Source: Methanomassiliicoccales archaeon
GTDB lineage: Archaea; Thermoplasmatota; Thermoplasmata; Methanomassiliicoccales; JACIVX01
Reading direction: 5' to 3'
Length of the DNA: 64,000 nucleotides
Assembly: GCA_038850735.1 (NCBI GenBank)
Contig: JAWCLO010000006.1
Span: forward strand, 58,147-122,146
Below are positions 34,469 to 43,662 of the stretch, piece by piece. Numbering within the stretch: position 1 is the stretch's first letter; the number at the start of each line of letters is the position of its first letter. A program made the position numbers and the translations under genes. The notes under the pieces were generated by a model. That model saw only the letters and a program-made list of their open reading frames with translations. It did no database searches and was not told where the DNA came from.

Positions 34469-34777
34469 TCAATCCAAGGACTCCCGCAATTCCTTGACGG
34501 TATTGCTCATCCACTCAAGTGTATTTCGTAAACTCTCCAGGAATGTACTGAGCTTTTCAGTCGTAATGGCCCCTTCGGGCGAGGGTTTAATCAAACCTTC
34601 CTGCTCCAAAATCCTCAGTGAGTATCTCACTTTATGCTGTGGGCAGTTGAGAAGCTCGGATAACCTGATGATACCAATTGGCTCATGCTCCATAATTGCC
34701 TTCAGCATTATGACATGTCTTTGCAGTAATTCGATCTCGCTTTCGATTTTACTTGTGAGGACACTTTTCGCCCCCAT
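34469..34777 (-). CDS. Winged-helix transcriptional regulator
   Basis: A 102-residue protein. Residues ~30-75 form a winged helix (LSELLNCPQHKVRYSLRILEQEGLIKPSPEGAI) between two amphipathic helices, the C-terminal one suited to dimer contact. The ATG at 34777 has GGAGGG upstream. The targets are unknown; the divergent neighbour is a lipid-kinase-like gene. Confidence 0.8.
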   Translation of the reverse strand: MGAKSVLTSKIESEIELLQRHVIMLKAIMEHEPIGIIRLSELLNCPQHKVRYSLRILEQEGLIKPSPEGAITTEKLSTFLESLRNTLEWMSNTVKELRESLD

Positions 34778-34990
34778 GGTTTCCCTCCAATACTCATGAT
34801 AACACGTGTATCTACTTGATTTTTTTTATTTTTTAATTTTTATTTGATTGTTAATTTGGAGATTCAGAGAATCATCGAAAATTCAAAGCAATATACTCAC
34901 ATTATGCGTTTCAAAATTTTGTTGACCCGCGGATCGATTGAGTCTATCAACTCAAGATATAATCGTATAATTAGAATTTGTATTACTAGC

Positions 34991-35572
34991 ATGGCAGTTC
35001 CGATGATATCAAGCGCATTACTAAGGCGAATTATCCACCTGGCTACGCCGGCCTTCTTGATTTACTACTTTCTTCCAGATCCCCTCTGGAAAGGAGGAAT
35101 CGGTAGGGAAACTGCACTTCTTCTGATACTCTTTGTCGTTCTTGTGGCAGAATTTCTTAGGCTAAAATACAAGCCAAGAATTCCCGGAATGAGAGATTAT
35201 GAGCAATACCAGATGTCAGCTGCGGCATGGGCGGCTATCGGTATGACCCTAGCTTTTCTTTTTTTTCCACTTGAATACTCAGCACCCGTTCTCATGGGAA
35301 TGGGATGGGTAGATCCCCTGATCGGAGAACTGAGAATTAGGAAAAGCAGAACCTATCCTTGGGTCCCCATTTTTGTTTATTTTGGAATTGCAGGCATTTC
35401 ACTGAGCTATTTCGAGGGCGTGAAATTTTCGGTAATGCTTGCTTCAATCGTTGCAACATCCTTGGCTATCGGTATTGAACGGCTGAAATTGAAACTTGTC
35501 GACGATGATTTTCTTATGATAATTGTCCCTTTGATCGGAATTTATATCGTGTTTGCTTTGATTCAAACTTAA
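34991..35572 (+). CDS. Dolichol kinase / cytidylyltransferase-like membrane protein
   Basis: A ~193-residue polytopic protein. It begins with an RRIIHLATPAFLIYYFLP segment and has the M-G-W-V-D-P-L-I-G-E loop and a D-D-D-F-L-M-I-I-V-P-L end, matching the SEC59/DGK-like family that phosphorylates isoprenoid or lipid alcohols with CTP. A role in archaeal lipid or glycan-carrier synthesis is likely. The ATG at 34991 is chosen because TATA-like sequences lie 27-36 bases upstream (34955-34972); the frame is open to 34844 but without promoter logic. Confidence 0.7.
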   Translation: MAVPMISSALLRRIIHLATPAFLIYYFLPDPLWKGGIGRETALLLILFVVLVAEFLRLKYKPRIPGMRDYEQYQMSAAAWAAIGMTLAFLFFPLEYSAPVLMGMGWVDPLIGELRIRKSRTYPWVPIFVYFGIAGISLSYFEGVKFSVMLASIVATSLAIGIERLKLKLVDDDFLMIIVPLIGIYIVFALIQT

Positions 35573-35593
35573 AGTCATGTGCGTTATCGATCT

Positions 35594-35734
35594 TCAGCGG
35601 CCGAAAAACGACTTCTTTGGGTACCTCGTTATGCCCCTTTGAATTCCTTGGACGGGGCCGTTATGGCAGTTTTGTGCATCTTCAAGCGTTTCGTGCACTT
35701 TATCGCACACGAGGCATTGGTAAACGATTTTCAT
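35594..35734 (-). CDS. Small zinc-finger-like protein
   Basis: A 46-residue protein starting MKIVYQCLVCDKVHET with CxxC near residues 7-10 and a C-H pair near 22-23 (AQNCHNG), a compact zinc-finger-like pattern. The ATG at 35734 has GGGAAAGAG upstream and a TATA-like GTATTATAAAC ~35 bases before. An open frame to 35779 is less likely. It converges on the dolichol-kinase-like gene. The function is unknown. Confidence 0.6.
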   Translation of the reverse strand: MKIVYQCLVCDKVHETLEDAQNCHNGPVQGIQRGITRYPKKSFFGR

Positions 35735-35843
35735 CTCTTTCCCGGAACTTCGAGGAGGTTTATAATACATATGGAACAAAATGCGTTGCCGTCATAGATT
35801 TATCGATGCTGACTTTACTGGCAACCGTCTGCTTATCCTATCC

Positions 35844-35856
35844 TTTTATATTTTCA
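35844..35856 (+). promoter_or_regulatory. TATA box of the regulator / trm56 / HD operon
   Basis: TTTTATATTTTCA lies ~22-32 bases before the ATG at 35876, giving a leaderless or nearly leaderless transcript. Confidence 0.5.
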
Positions 35857-35875
35857 CAACTCAATAAGGTACCGT

Positions 35876-36373
35876 ATGAACAGGATAAAGGTGATCAACG
35901 ACCCCTCTGATCTAGTGCCTATGTTGAGGGCAGTTGATACCAAAATAAAAAGAGAAGTTCTGAAAGAGGTGACCCTCGATTGGCGAACCTCTAAGGAAAT
36001 AGAGGAGAAGTTTGGGCCAGAGGGGAAAGACGCCCTCAAATTCTTCGAAAAGATGAAGCTCGTTGAGACGAAATGGCAGTCAGTAAGCGGGGCTCCGCCA
36101 GATAAGGCATACCGCACATATTACACATCTTTCCATATCAATGCATCCTGGCCCGTGTATGAGATTAGCGACGTGCTTGCTGTGGCCATGATGCCAGAAG
36201 AGGAGTTCGATGCGATTGAAAAGAAGATTCTTGACCTCGTGGGCATCGATGGAAAGTTTGCTGGTGACATCGCAGAGGCTCTCGGCATTACTTCAACGAT
36301 GCTGAAGAGTATTGTCAAGAGATCTGTCAAGCTGGATTACCGAGGACATCGAATCGAACGCGTAAAAGATTGA
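35876..36373 (+). CDS. ArsR-like winged-helix protein
   Basis: A 165-residue protein with two predicted helix-turn-helix regions: residues ~25-75 (REVLKEVTLDWRTSKEIEEKFG) and ~118-155 (DIAEALGITSTMLKSIVKRSV). The middle links a predicted beta-strand pair with a hydrophobic helix. It is probably a DNA-binding regulator. It is the first gene of a tight operon with trm56 and the HD gene. Confidence 0.75.
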   Translation: MNRIKVINDPSDLVPMLRAVDTKIKREVLKEVTLDWRTSKEIEEKFGPEGKDALKFFEKMKLVETKWQSVSGAPPDKAYRTYYTSFHINASWPVYEISDVLAVAMMPEEEFDAIEKKILDLVGIDGKFAGDIAEALGITSTMLKSIVKRSVKLDYRGHRIERVKD

Positions 36374-36391
36374 ATTTTGGAAGAATTATCG

Positions 36392-36910
36392 ATGACAGAA
36401 ATTTGGGTACTAAGGCTTGGTCATCGCCCGGATAGAGACAAAAGAGTCACTACTCATGTGGCATTGACAGCTCGAGCATTTGGCGCAAAGGGTATTCTAA
36501 TCACCACTCAGGACACGAAACTGGAGGAGGGTATCCGCAGTGTCGCTGATCGCTTTGGCGGCGATTTCGTTATTAGAACAGGCGTAGGCAATTGGAAAGA
36601 AATCGTCAAAACTTTCGAAGGAGCGATCGTACACCTGACCATGTATGGGATACATATCGATGACGCGCTACCGAGAATCAGTGCTGAGAAGTTGCTCATC
36701 GTAGTTGGTGCTGAGAAGGTTCCAGCGGAAGTATACGATCTCGCGACTTTCAATGTCGCCGTTGGCAATCAGCCCCATTCAGAAGTGGCAGCATTGGCCG
36801 TATTTCTCGATAGATATCTAAAGGGTGAAGGTCTCAGAAGGGATTTCAAAGGCAAATTGAAGATCATTCCGTGCGAGAGAGGGAAGAAAGTTGTCTGCGA
36901 TGCCGAATGA
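36392..36910 (+). CDS. trm56: tRNA (cytidine(56)-2'-O)-methyltransferase
   Basis: A 172-residue SPOUT-fold enzyme found only in archaea; it 2'-O-methylates C56 in the T loop of tRNA. The signature [13 protein letters not shown] at the N-terminus, [12 protein letters not shown] and the knot region [12 protein letters not shown] are all present. The ATG at 36392 is chosen over an earlier TTG/GTG on family length. It overlaps the HD gene by 11 bases. Confidence 0.93.
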   Translation: MTEIWVLRLGHRPDRDKRVTTHVALTARAFGAKGILITTQDTKLEEGIRSVADRFGGDFVIRTGVGNWKEIVKTFEGAIVHLTMYGIHIDDALPRISAEKLLIVVGAEKVPAEVYDLATFNVAVGNQPHSEVAALAVFLDRYLKGEGLRRDFKGKLKIIPCERGKKVVCDAE

Positions 36911-37487
36911 AGAAGAATGTATCAGCATTCTGGTGGAAGAGGGTGCCAGCCCGAGCATAATAAAGCACTGCTGTACAGTGAAGGAAGTCGCAAAAAGAAT
37001 AGCCAAATGCTGCGGTGCAGATATCGATTTAGTCGTCGCTGGCTCCATGCTACACGATATCGGAAGAACACGCACACATGGTGTTGATCATGTCATCGAG
37101 GGCGTGAATATCGCTAGGAGGCGAAATTTACCGGATGAAATTGTGCGAATAATCCAGAGGCATCTGGGAGCTGGACTGACTGATGAGGAAGCCGCGGCCC
37201 TTAGCCTTCCTGCTGGAATATACATGCCGGAAACCCTCGAAGAAAAAATAGTTACGCATGCGGACAATCTCGTCGGCGAATTTAGTGTGCGAACGGTGTG
37301 GGATGCTTCAGTGGATTTTGAAAGGAGAGGACTTGATAAGGCGGCGCAGCGATTGAGAGCAATGCATGAAGAATTATCTCGTATATGCAAAAGGGATATC
37401 GATGAATTGCTCGCGCCTTTGAGGAATAATTTGAGGTTTAGTGGCTCTTGTAGCGATCATATTTACCAGCAAGGTAGGAATCTCTGA
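36900..37487 (+). CDS. HD-domain phosphohydrolase (TIGR00295-like)
   Basis: A 195-residue protein with an HD motif ([19 protein letters not shown]) near 51-69 and a second conserved H-x-D segment ([11 protein letters not shown]). It belongs to the metal-dependent HD family typical of archaea and likely hydrolyses a phosphorylated nucleotide or cofactor. The ATG at 36900 overlaps the trm56 stop. The 3' end overlaps the convergent carbonic-anhydrase-like gene by 50 bases. Confidence 0.88.
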   Translation: MPNEEECISILVEEGASPSIIKHCCTVKEVAKRIAKCCGADIDLVVAGSMLHDIGRTRTHGVDHVIEGVNIARRRNLPDEIVRIIQRHLGAGLTDEEAAALSLPAGIYMPETLEEKIVTHADNLVGEFSVRTVWDASVDFERRGLDKAAQRLRAMHEELSRICKRDIDELLAPLRNNLRFSGSCSDHIYQQGRNL

Positions 37488-37947
37488 GTTTGTGATACTC
37501 CTCCGCATTCCTCGCTGCTTTTTCCTTGATGCTTTCATCGCCTTCTCGTATGATTTTTGCCGGGACGCCTACAACGACCGATTTGGGCGGGATTTTCATC
37601 CCTGCTGTAACGAGTGCCCCCGCTCCAATAATGCATTCATTTCCAATGACTGTACCGTTAAGAATTGTTGACTGCATTCCTATAATGCAGTAGTCGCCAA
37701 TGGTAGCCCCATGTATTACGGCACCGTGACCTATCGATACATTTCTACCAATGATATTGGGGAAACTTTCGTCCCCGTGAATCGTGGTGTGTTCCTGAAT
37801 GTTTGTCCCCTCACCGATGGCTATCGTATTCAGATCTCCTCTCAGAACAGCAAATGGCCATATGCTAGCGCCGTCTTCGATCGAAATATTGCCTATAAGG
37901 ACAGCTGTCGGATCAATATAGACTTTGCCTCTAATTTTAACGGTCAT
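37438..37947 (-). CDS. Gamma-class carbonic anhydrase-like hexapeptide protein
   Basis: A 169-residue left-handed beta-helix protein with hexapeptide repeats. The metal-binding histidines of gamma carbonic anhydrases are visible in HTTIHGD and GHGAVIHG. The length is normal for the short CamH/YrdA-like group, and it probably acts as a trimer. Whether it hydrates CO2 or transfers another group cannot be said. The ATG at 37947 is chosen; a TATA-like TTTTTATT lies ~25-30 bases upstream. Confidence 0.88.
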   Translation of the reverse strand: MTVKIRGKVYIDPTAVLIGNISIEDGASIWPFAVLRGDLNTIAIGEGTNIQEHTTIHGDESFPNIIGRNVSIGHGAVIHGATIGDYCIIGMQSTILNGTVIGNECIIGAGALVTAGMKIPPKSVVVGVPAKIIREGDESIKEKAARNAEEYHKLRDSYLAGKYDRYKSH

Positions 37948-37988
37948 GGTCGCCTTGTATGTATTAGCGAATAAAAAGCTTCCTATTA

Positions 37989-38252
37989 TCAAAGCTTGAC
38001 GGCGGGTTTTTTCGTAGTTACTCTTTTGGGGAAATACTTCAAAATAATAATATCTCCAATGGCTTGAATCCACCTATAGGGAATGTTGATTGCCTTCGAA
38101 TCCTCAACCAAAAGTGGATTTGTTTCGCTAATAAAAATACCATCAACGCATTTCTTCTCCAGCTCTATCACAAGATTGTTAACATTGCCAACAAAGATTC
38201 CGTTTGGCGTGTATACCTGCAGTCCGATTAATTCCGATGCTTCCTCCAACAT
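37989..38252 (-). CDS. PRC-barrel domain protein
   Basis: An 87-residue PRC-barrel protein (E-E-A-S-E-L-I-G-L-Q-V-Y at the start, V-G-N-V-N-N-L-V-I-E-L in the core, I-P-Y-R-W-I-Q-A-I-G-D-I-I-I-L near the end). Such archaeal proteins are thought to aid RNA or protein-complex assembly; the partner is unknown. The ATG at 38252 has GTGGGA upstream. Confidence 0.82.
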   Translation of the reverse strand: MLEEASELIGLQVYTPNGIFVGNVNNLVIELEKKCVDGIFISETNPLLVEDSKAINIPYRWIQAIGDIIILKYFPKRVTTKKPAVKL

Positions 38253-38553
38253 CAGATATCCCACTGCGATATCATCCTTGACGCTTAAAAAGCCTTCGGG
38301 TTCGGGGCGAAGTGTTCATTCGTGAAGTGTATTATGAAGCGAACGGATTGCGATCTGCCCGGTGCTAGGTCAATTGGTATTAATGGCAGCGAAGTCCGAT
38401 TTAGATGCGGCAAACCTAAATTGCTTTCATCATTTACTATTCCTTCATTTGAGATAATTGAAACACGCGGCTGGAACAAATTTGGGAAAAAGATTAATAT
38501 CAATAGAGGAAAGTATCGGTTTTGTCTAGATCGAACACAACCGGGTGATATAA

Positions 38554-38955
38554 ATGGACGAACTCGAAGAAATTCGAAGAAAGAAATTAGAGGCACTGAT
38601 GTCTAAGGCGCAAAAAGTCAATAGTCTTGAAATGCCGTCTGAGCCAATCCAGATCACCGATGGTAATTTCGATGAATTTGTCAAAAGATATGATACCGTG
38701 GTGGTTGATTGCTGGGCACCGTGGTGCGGACCATGCAGGATGATTGCACCCGTCATAGATGCTCTAGCAAGAGATCTTCAGGGGCGGATTGTTTTCGGCA
38801 AGCTGAATACTGATGAGAACCAGATGACCGCGGTTAAATATAGAATCCAGGCAATTCCCACGCTTCTTGTATTTCACAAAGGGCATCTTGCGGATAGAAT
38901 AGTCGGCGCAATGCCAAAGGACCAGATACTTAAGAAGCTTCAAAAGTACATTTAA
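38554..38955 (+). CDS. Thioredoxin
   Basis: A 133-residue thioredoxin with the active site W-C-G-P-C near residues 62-66, the cis-Pro loop A-I-P-T-L and a C-terminal helix. A charged N-terminal extension of ~25 residues (EEIRRKKLEALMSKAQ) is unusual for a cytoplasmic thioredoxin. GGTGAT lies upstream of the ATG. It is co-transcribed with the coiled-coil gene that overlaps its stop. Confidence 0.93.
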   Translation: MDELEEIRRKKLEALMSKAQKVNSLEMPSEPIQITDGNFDEFVKRYDTVVVDCWAPWCGPCRMIAPVIDALARDLQGRIVFGKLNTDENQMTAVKYRIQAIPTLLVFHKGHLADRIVGAMPKDQILKKLQKYI

Positions 38956-39122
38956 TGAGAAACATGGACGAATTTAACATTCGAGAAAGAATCAAGGAAT
39001 TGGAAGAGCAGCTAGCTGAACTAGAGGCAAATCGGCCAGCTCATTCTCCTTCATTCTCCCTCGAGATGAGAATTGATGAAATAAGAGCAACAATATCTTT
39101 TCTCAAACAAAAGGATCGATAA
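38955..39122 (+). CDS. Small coiled-coil protein linked to thioredoxin
   Basis: A 55-residue protein (RIKELEEQLAELEA... RIDEIRATISFLKQ) predicted as a short coiled coil. Its ATG overlaps the thioredoxin stop as TAATG, which indicates coupled translation and supports it as a real gene. No family is recognised. It may be a docking or regulatory partner of the thioredoxin. Confidence 0.7.
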   Translation: MRNMDEFNIRERIKELEEQLAELEANRPAHSPSFSLEMRIDEIRATISFLKQKDR

Positions 39123-39201
39123 TATCAAGGCTTCTTCGCTAACAGGTTGACCGCGGGCTTCAAAAAATGTTATTATTACTGCAAGCTCTAATCTCAAGTT
39201 G

Positions 39202-40104
39202 ATGAACGAGATTTCGACGGATGTAGCGATTATTGGATGTGGACCAGCTGGTTTGCAGGCGGCTATTCATGCTGCAAGGAGCAAAGTGAAAGTCGTTGCA
39301 ATCGGACACATAGATAGAAGCGCGTTGGTAAAAGCGAAGATCGAGAATTACTTTGGCATCGATTCTATTGAGGGTCTTGATATACTGAAGATAGGTTTGG
39401 CCCAGGCAAAGAAATCTGGTGCCGAGATCTTCGAAGAGGATGTTATCAAATTTGTGAAGAATGAAGATCATTTCTTATTGGAAACAGATAACGAGAGGAA
39501 GATCAATGCAAAGACTATTGTGTTGGCACCAGGCATATCCAGAGTAAAACTGGGAATTAAAGGCGAAAAAGAATTCCTTGGGAGAGGCGTCAGTTATTGT
39601 GCCTCATGTGACTGTAATTTCTTTAAGGGAAAGAGGGTGGCAGTGATCGGCGATGAAAGTGTCGCTGCATCCTCGGCGCTTCTACTCAAGGAATATGCAA
39701 ATAAGGTTTACTGGATTTCAAAAGGAATCAGGATAGCGAAACCTCTTATGGAGAAAGTGAAGCGTTCGACAGTTGAGATCGTTTCACCAGCTCACCCAGT
39801 TGAAATTCTTGGAGACGAAGTGGTAACTGGCATTGCATTGAAGGATGGACGAAAACTCGAGGTTGATGGGGTCTTTATAGAATTGGGTGCCAAGGGAGCT
39901 GTCGAACTAGCACTCGAGGTTGGAATCATACCAGATCCTTCAGGAATTATTGAGGTGGACAAAGATTGCAAAACCGGAGTGGAGGGTGTATTTGCGTGCG
40001 GCGACGTGACTGGGCAACCTTGGCAGCTTGCCAAAGCAGTTGGCCAGGGATGCGTTGCTGGGGTTAGGGCCGCGGAATTTGTCAAGAATATGGAAGGCAA
40101 GTGA
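39202..40104 (+). CDS. Thioredoxin reductase-like FAD protein
   Basis: A 300-residue flavoprotein. The FAD-binding V-A-I-I-G-C-G-P-A-G-L-Q begins at residue ~8 and the redox site reads C-A-S-C-D near 133. The second nucleotide-binding motif (V-A-V-I-G-D-E-S-V-A) has Asp-Glu in place of the usual Gly-Gly-Gly stretch, so its pyridine-nucleotide use may be altered. The final FACGDVTG FAD segment is intact. It likely reduces the thioredoxin encoded just upstream, perhaps from ferredoxin, F420 or another donor. Confidence 0.88.
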   Translation: MNEISTDVAIIGCGPAGLQAAIHAARSKVKVVAIGHIDRSALVKAKIENYFGIDSIEGLDILKIGLAQAKKSGAEIFEEDVIKFVKNEDHFLLETDNERKINAKTIVLAPGISRVKLGIKGEKEFLGRGVSYCASCDCNFFKGKRVAVIGDESVAASSALLLKEYANKVYWISKGIRIAKPLMEKVKRSTVEIVSPAHPVEILGDEVVTGIALKDGRKLEVDGVFIELGAKGAVELALEVGIIPDPSGIIEVDKDCKTGVEGVFACGDVTGQPWQLAKAVGQGCVAGVRAAEFVKNMEGK

Positions 40105-40108
40105 TCGA

Positions 40109-40630
40109 ATGTCGCTCGAGACGGAATTGATATCTGGGATGCTCCGAAGTGAAGGAGGATTCAGAGAGTCTTTAAGAAAGATTATTGAAGAAGATTTACA
40201 GGTCAGCGTTTCTGAGTTTTGCGAACGAACAGGGCTATCGATGAGCACGATTTATAAGATCATGCAGGGACACAGAGAACCAAATCTGCGGACTGTTCGT
40301 AGCATAGTTATGGCCGTGAGGAAGCTTGAGAAGCATCCAGCTGGCAATTTCATCGCGATAATTGCAAGCAGACCAGTGCTCGAGAAGATTGAAGAGCGAT
40401 TTGTGAAAATAGGCGGTAAGAATATCAAAGTCAAAGAATACCCCGCTTCGACAATGGAAGAAGCGATAATCTCAGCCGTGAATGCAGAAAGGGATGGTGC
40501 GCTTGCGGTCGTATGCGCTCCGATAATTGCGCCAACGGTAGAGAAGATACTATCAATACCTGTGGCAGTCGTAGTGCCTCATAATTCTGTCTTGAGGGCG
40601 ATTGAACGCGCGGCTGAAAAGATCTTCTAG
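40109..40630 (+). CDS. COG1709-type XRE-family regulator
   Basis: A 173-residue protein with an N-terminal helix-turn-helix ([17 protein letters not shown] near residues 37-53) and a C-terminal ~100-residue domain with alternating strands and helices, the layout of the archaeal COG1709 regulators. The ATG at 40109 follows AAGTGATCG, which matches the anti-Shine-Dalgarno sequence; upstream in-frame starts lie inside the flavoprotein gene. The target may be the redox cluster before it, though this is inference. Confidence 0.8.
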   Translation: MSLETELISGMLRSEGGFRESLRKIIEEDLQVSVSEFCERTGLSMSTIYKIMQGHREPNLRTVRSIVMAVRKLEKHPAGNFIAIIASRPVLEKIEERFVKIGGKNIKVKEYPASTMEEAIISAVNAERDGALAVVCAPIIAPTVEKILSIPVAVVVPHNSVLRAIERAAEKIF

Positions 40631-41400
40631 GTTTTGACTATTGTATCCGACGATGTGACTTCTCTCTCCAGCTCGGCAAGAATGTGCTTCCTCAGCGATG
40701 CAAACTCCACGCTTGCTCGATCTCGGGGCCTTGGCATATCAATATCAAAGATCTCCTTGACTGTTCCAGGTCGAGACGTCATGACGACGATCCGATCTGC
40801 CAAAAAGACGGCCTCGTCGACAGAATGTGTCACGAATAGAATCGTCTTTTTCGTTTCGGACCAGATGCGCAGAAGTTCCTTCTGCATCATGTTACGTGTC
40901 TGCGCGTCGAGTGCTCCGAACGGCTCGTCCATCAGCAAGATTTTAGGATCGTTAGCTAGTGCTCTTGCGATGCCGACCCTTTGCTTCATGCCGCCCGAAA
41001 GTTCATAGGGATGGGAATTCTCAAAACCCTTGAGTCCCACTAGCTGGATATATTTATCTGATATAACGTGTCTTTCTTCCTTTCGAACCTTCTTGATTTC
41101 GAGGCCAAATTCAATATTTTTTCTTACGGTACGCCACGGAAACAAGGCGAACTCTTGGAATACCATTCCTCGATCGGATCCTGGACCTGTGATCTCGACC
41201 CCATCAAGCATCACCGAACCCGACGTCTTGCTTTCGAGACCAGCCACGATACGCAGGAGAGTCGTTTTTCCGCACCCTGATGGACCAAGAACGCACACAA
41301 ATTCATGATCTCTGACCTCCAGATTGAAATCGGTTATTGCAACGAGCTCCTCATCGTCCTTACGGAACCGCTTTTCTAGATTCTTTATGCTCAGCGTCAT
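40627..41400 (-). CDS. NitT/TauT-type ABC transporter ATP-binding protein
   Basis: A 257-residue ABC ATPase with Walker [12 protein letters not shown] (~36-46), the signature [15 protein letters not shown] (~134), Walker [13 protein letters not shown] (~159) and the H-loop in FVTHSVDEA. It is the SsuB/TauB type of importer ATPase, working with the overlapping permease (ATGA) and the binding protein at the head of the operon. Confidence 0.92.
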   Translation of the reverse strand: MTLSIKNLEKRFRKDDEELVAITDFNLEVRDHEFVCVLGPSGCGKTTLLRIVAGLESKTSGSVMLDGVEITGPGSDRGMVFQEFALFPWRTVRKNIEFGLEIKKVRKEERHVISDKYIQLVGLKGFENSHPYELSGGMKQRVGIARALANDPKILLMDEPFGALDAQTRNMMQKELLRIWSETKKTILFVTHSVDEAVFLADRIVVMTSRPGTVKEIFDIDMPRPRDRASVEFASLRKHILAELEREVTSSDTIVKT

Positions 41401-42218
41401 CGCATCCCCATGAGTTTTGACAAATATTGTTCGACATACCTGCTGATTCCCACCGTCAATATGCCAAGAATTGCGATAACCACCATGCCTGCGTACATAT
41501 ACTCATATCGACCCAATTGTTCCATGAAATAGATATAGTAACCAACTCCACCACCTACCGCACCGATCATTTCAGCTGCAACGATGCACATCCATCCAAT
41601 TCCAAGACCGATCGTTATTCCAGTCATAAGAAAAGGCACCGTTGACGGAAATATCACTTTGGTGAATAGTCTCAGTCTATCAGCTCCCAGCGTCTTCGCG
41701 GCGTCGACGAGGGTTGAATCCACAGATTTCACGCCAAAAATCACATTTGAAAGGAGCGGGAAGAATACGCCGATAAAAATCACCATCACAGGACCATAGA
41801 ATAGCTTGAAAATGAGGAGGAATATCGGAACCCAGGCAATCGGCGGAATCGGTCTAAAGACCTCGATGATGGGTTTTGCAAACATCTCCGCGCCTCTAAA
41901 GAATCCCATAATTAGCCCAAGCGGAACCGCTGCAATAAACGCTAATACAAAACCTATGAGAAATCTCTGAAGGCTAGCTGCGATGTTGCTCGTCATTGTA
42001 ATGCCAAGGGATGGTGCTGGTATGCGAAATGATTCGATAAGTGCTTGGAAAACCTCTATTGGGCTAGGGAGGTATGCGAGCTTGAGTAGGATTGATAGAA
42101 TCCACCATACGACCAGAAATCCTCCAAGTGAGAGAGGAGTTATCCAGAAAATTCTCAATTTCCCCTCTTCTGATAGTCTTTTCCAGTTGTTTTTGACGTA
42201 TGCCCACGAGAAATTCAT
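41397..42218 (-). CDS. NitT/TauT-type ABC transporter permease
   Basis: A 273-residue membrane protein with six spans and the ATPase-contact loop ([13 protein letters not shown] around residue 190). It matches SsuC/TauC/NrtB permeases that import sulfonates, taurine, nitrate or thiamine precursors. It lies 45 bases after the permuted binding protein and overlaps the ATPase gene. Confidence 0.9.
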   Translation of the reverse strand: MNFSWAYVKNNWKRLSEEGKLRIFWITPLSLGGFLVVWWILSILLKLAYLPSPIEVFQALIESFRIPAPSLGITMTSNIAASLQRFLIGFVLAFIAAVPLGLIMGFFRGAEMFAKPIIEVFRPIPPIAWVPIFLLIFKLFYGPVMVIFIGVFFPLLSNVIFGVKSVDSTLVDAAKTLGADRLRLFTKVIFPSTVPFLMTGITIGLGIGWMCIVAAEMIGAVGGGVGYYIYFMEQLGRYEYMYAGMVVIAILGILTVGISRYVEQYLSKLMGMR

Positions 42219-42263
42219 TTGTTCCCCTTATTGAATCAAAAAAGAAAAAGGTTTGTAGGGATT

Positions 42264-43349
42264 CTACGTCCCCTTCAGTTTGAGCTTATATCCATTCTCG
42301 TTGGCGTAGTACATCAGTAGAAGATGTTGGATTGAACCTACTCCTGGAGTGGCGAAGGTTTGCCCCTCAAGTTCGCTGAAACTGGCGAAGCCAGATTTTG
42401 CTATGATCGCAGATCCGCCACTATTGACCATCGACACGATCTCGATCTGGATATTCGCATTGATGCGCTTTAACAGTGCCGGAGGACTTCCGAGATATCC
42501 CATGTCGATTTCATCTCTTGCGAAACCATCCATTAAGTAAGCTCCATTTGCGTACGGTGGCGGTGATTGAATGTCAACGCCGTATTTTTCAAAGAGAGTC
42601 TTGCCACCCCATAACGATTCGTTCATAGCGACAACTCTTGCAAACTGATGCAGGTCTCCCATAAGATAGCCAAGTCTTACCGTGCCAAGAATAGTGTCGC
42701 TGGGCGTCACACTCATTGCCCTCTCCAAATACGTCGTGTTGACGATCGAGTCGACAAAGGCGCTCACATTCGAATACCCGCCTAGGGACGATATCTGGCC
42801 GAGATCAGCAAACATCGAGGTGTAATTTTCGAACCACTTTTTGATTGCTGGTGTGATTCCATAATTGAATTCGATGTGTTCGATTGCAGATTCCACAACT
42901 TCGTTTGATCTCCCGCTGAACTGAGCACCAATCTGGAGCAATTTCGTATAGTTCTCACCGCCATTTTGTATCGTTTCTGAAATCCAATTTGTCGCATCGA
43001 TATGCGCTCTCACAACCCTAGCTACCAGGTCATTGTTGACTACATCCTGAGACTCGGCGAAGCTCTTTTTCACCGCTACCACACAGCATGGATGATGGGG
43101 CCATATTTCATTTGACCACGCGATGACTTCTGCTGTATCATCGATCAACGAATCTGAAACGTAGGGCTCCCAACTAACAGCACCCTGGACGATGTTGTCT
43201 ATTAAAGCTGCCCTTTGTTGTGCTGGTGCAATTTGTGTCCAATAGATGATTTTTTCTTGTGTTGTTGGGACATAAACAACGGCAACGGCAACAGCGGCGA
43301 CCAGAGCTATGATCACCACCACAATCGCATAAATTGCTGATCGCTTCAT
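42264..43349 (-). CDS. Substrate-binding protein of the NitT/TauT importer, circularly permuted
   Basis: A 361-residue lipoprotein-like or membrane-anchored binding protein with an N-terminal span (residues 5-28) followed by the mature domain. The sequence order is reversed relative to SsuA/NMT1 proteins. Residues ~33-215 are the usual C-terminal half (AQQRAALIDNIVQGAVSWEP, HPCCVV, RAHIDATNWI). Residues ~221-361 are the usual N-terminal half (VRLGYLMGDLHQ, GYLGSPPALL, LEGQTFATPG). The frame ends within the segment that normally continues into residue 33, and the permease follows 45 bases later. The start has GGTGAGC and a TATA box ~32 bases upstream. Confidence 0.85.
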   Translation of the reverse strand: MKRSAIYAIVVVIIALVAAVAVAVVYVPTTQEKIIYWTQIAPAQQRAALIDNIVQGAVSWEPYVSDSLIDDTAEVIAWSNEIWPHHPCCVVAVKKSFAESQDVVNNDLVARVVRAHIDATNWISETIQNGGENYTKLLQIGAQFSGRSNEVVESAIEHIEFNYGITPAIKKWFENYTSMFADLGQISSLGGYSNVSAFVDSIVNTTYLERAMSVTPSDTILGTVRLGYLMGDLHQFARVVAMNESLWGGKTLFEKYGVDIQSPPPYANGAYLMDGFARDEIDMGYLGSPPALLKRINANIQIEIVSMVNSGGSAIIAKSGFASFSELEGQTFATPGVGSIQHLLLMYYANENGYKLKLKGT

Positions 43350-43662
43350 CAGCTCACCATATTCAATTATATTAACATTCTATAAATCACTTTCTCACAA
43401 TTAGATGAATTTTGTCCTCCTTGTACAACACCGGTAGGTATATTGTACCAAATGGACGAAGGAAGGCGCGATTTCATAATTACTTGAGAGGCAAAATTAC
43501 ACCTTCAGCAAAAAAAGATGACTCCTGCACCAGCTCTGTTTCGTAGCGCTTTCGCAGCACAATAACTTCCAATACGGCTAAATATGAAAAATTGCAAAAA
43601 GAAATGGCATCACCGATAGTATAAAATTAATATGCTTAAAATAATTCGATATCCTTGATACT
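43350..43662. other. Divergent promoter region
   Basis: The 313 bases hold two promoters. One is a TATA box (TTTATA on the minus strand near 43381-43386) for the binding protein; the other is CTTAAAATAAT near 43635-43646 for the HTH gene, 27 bases before its ATG. No gene was seen between them. Confidence 0.55.

Noticed and set aside
38322..38606. 94-codon frame before and overlapping the thioredoxin gene
   Set aside because: It overlaps the thioredoxin start by ~50 bases in another frame, has no ribosome binding site and no recognisable domain.
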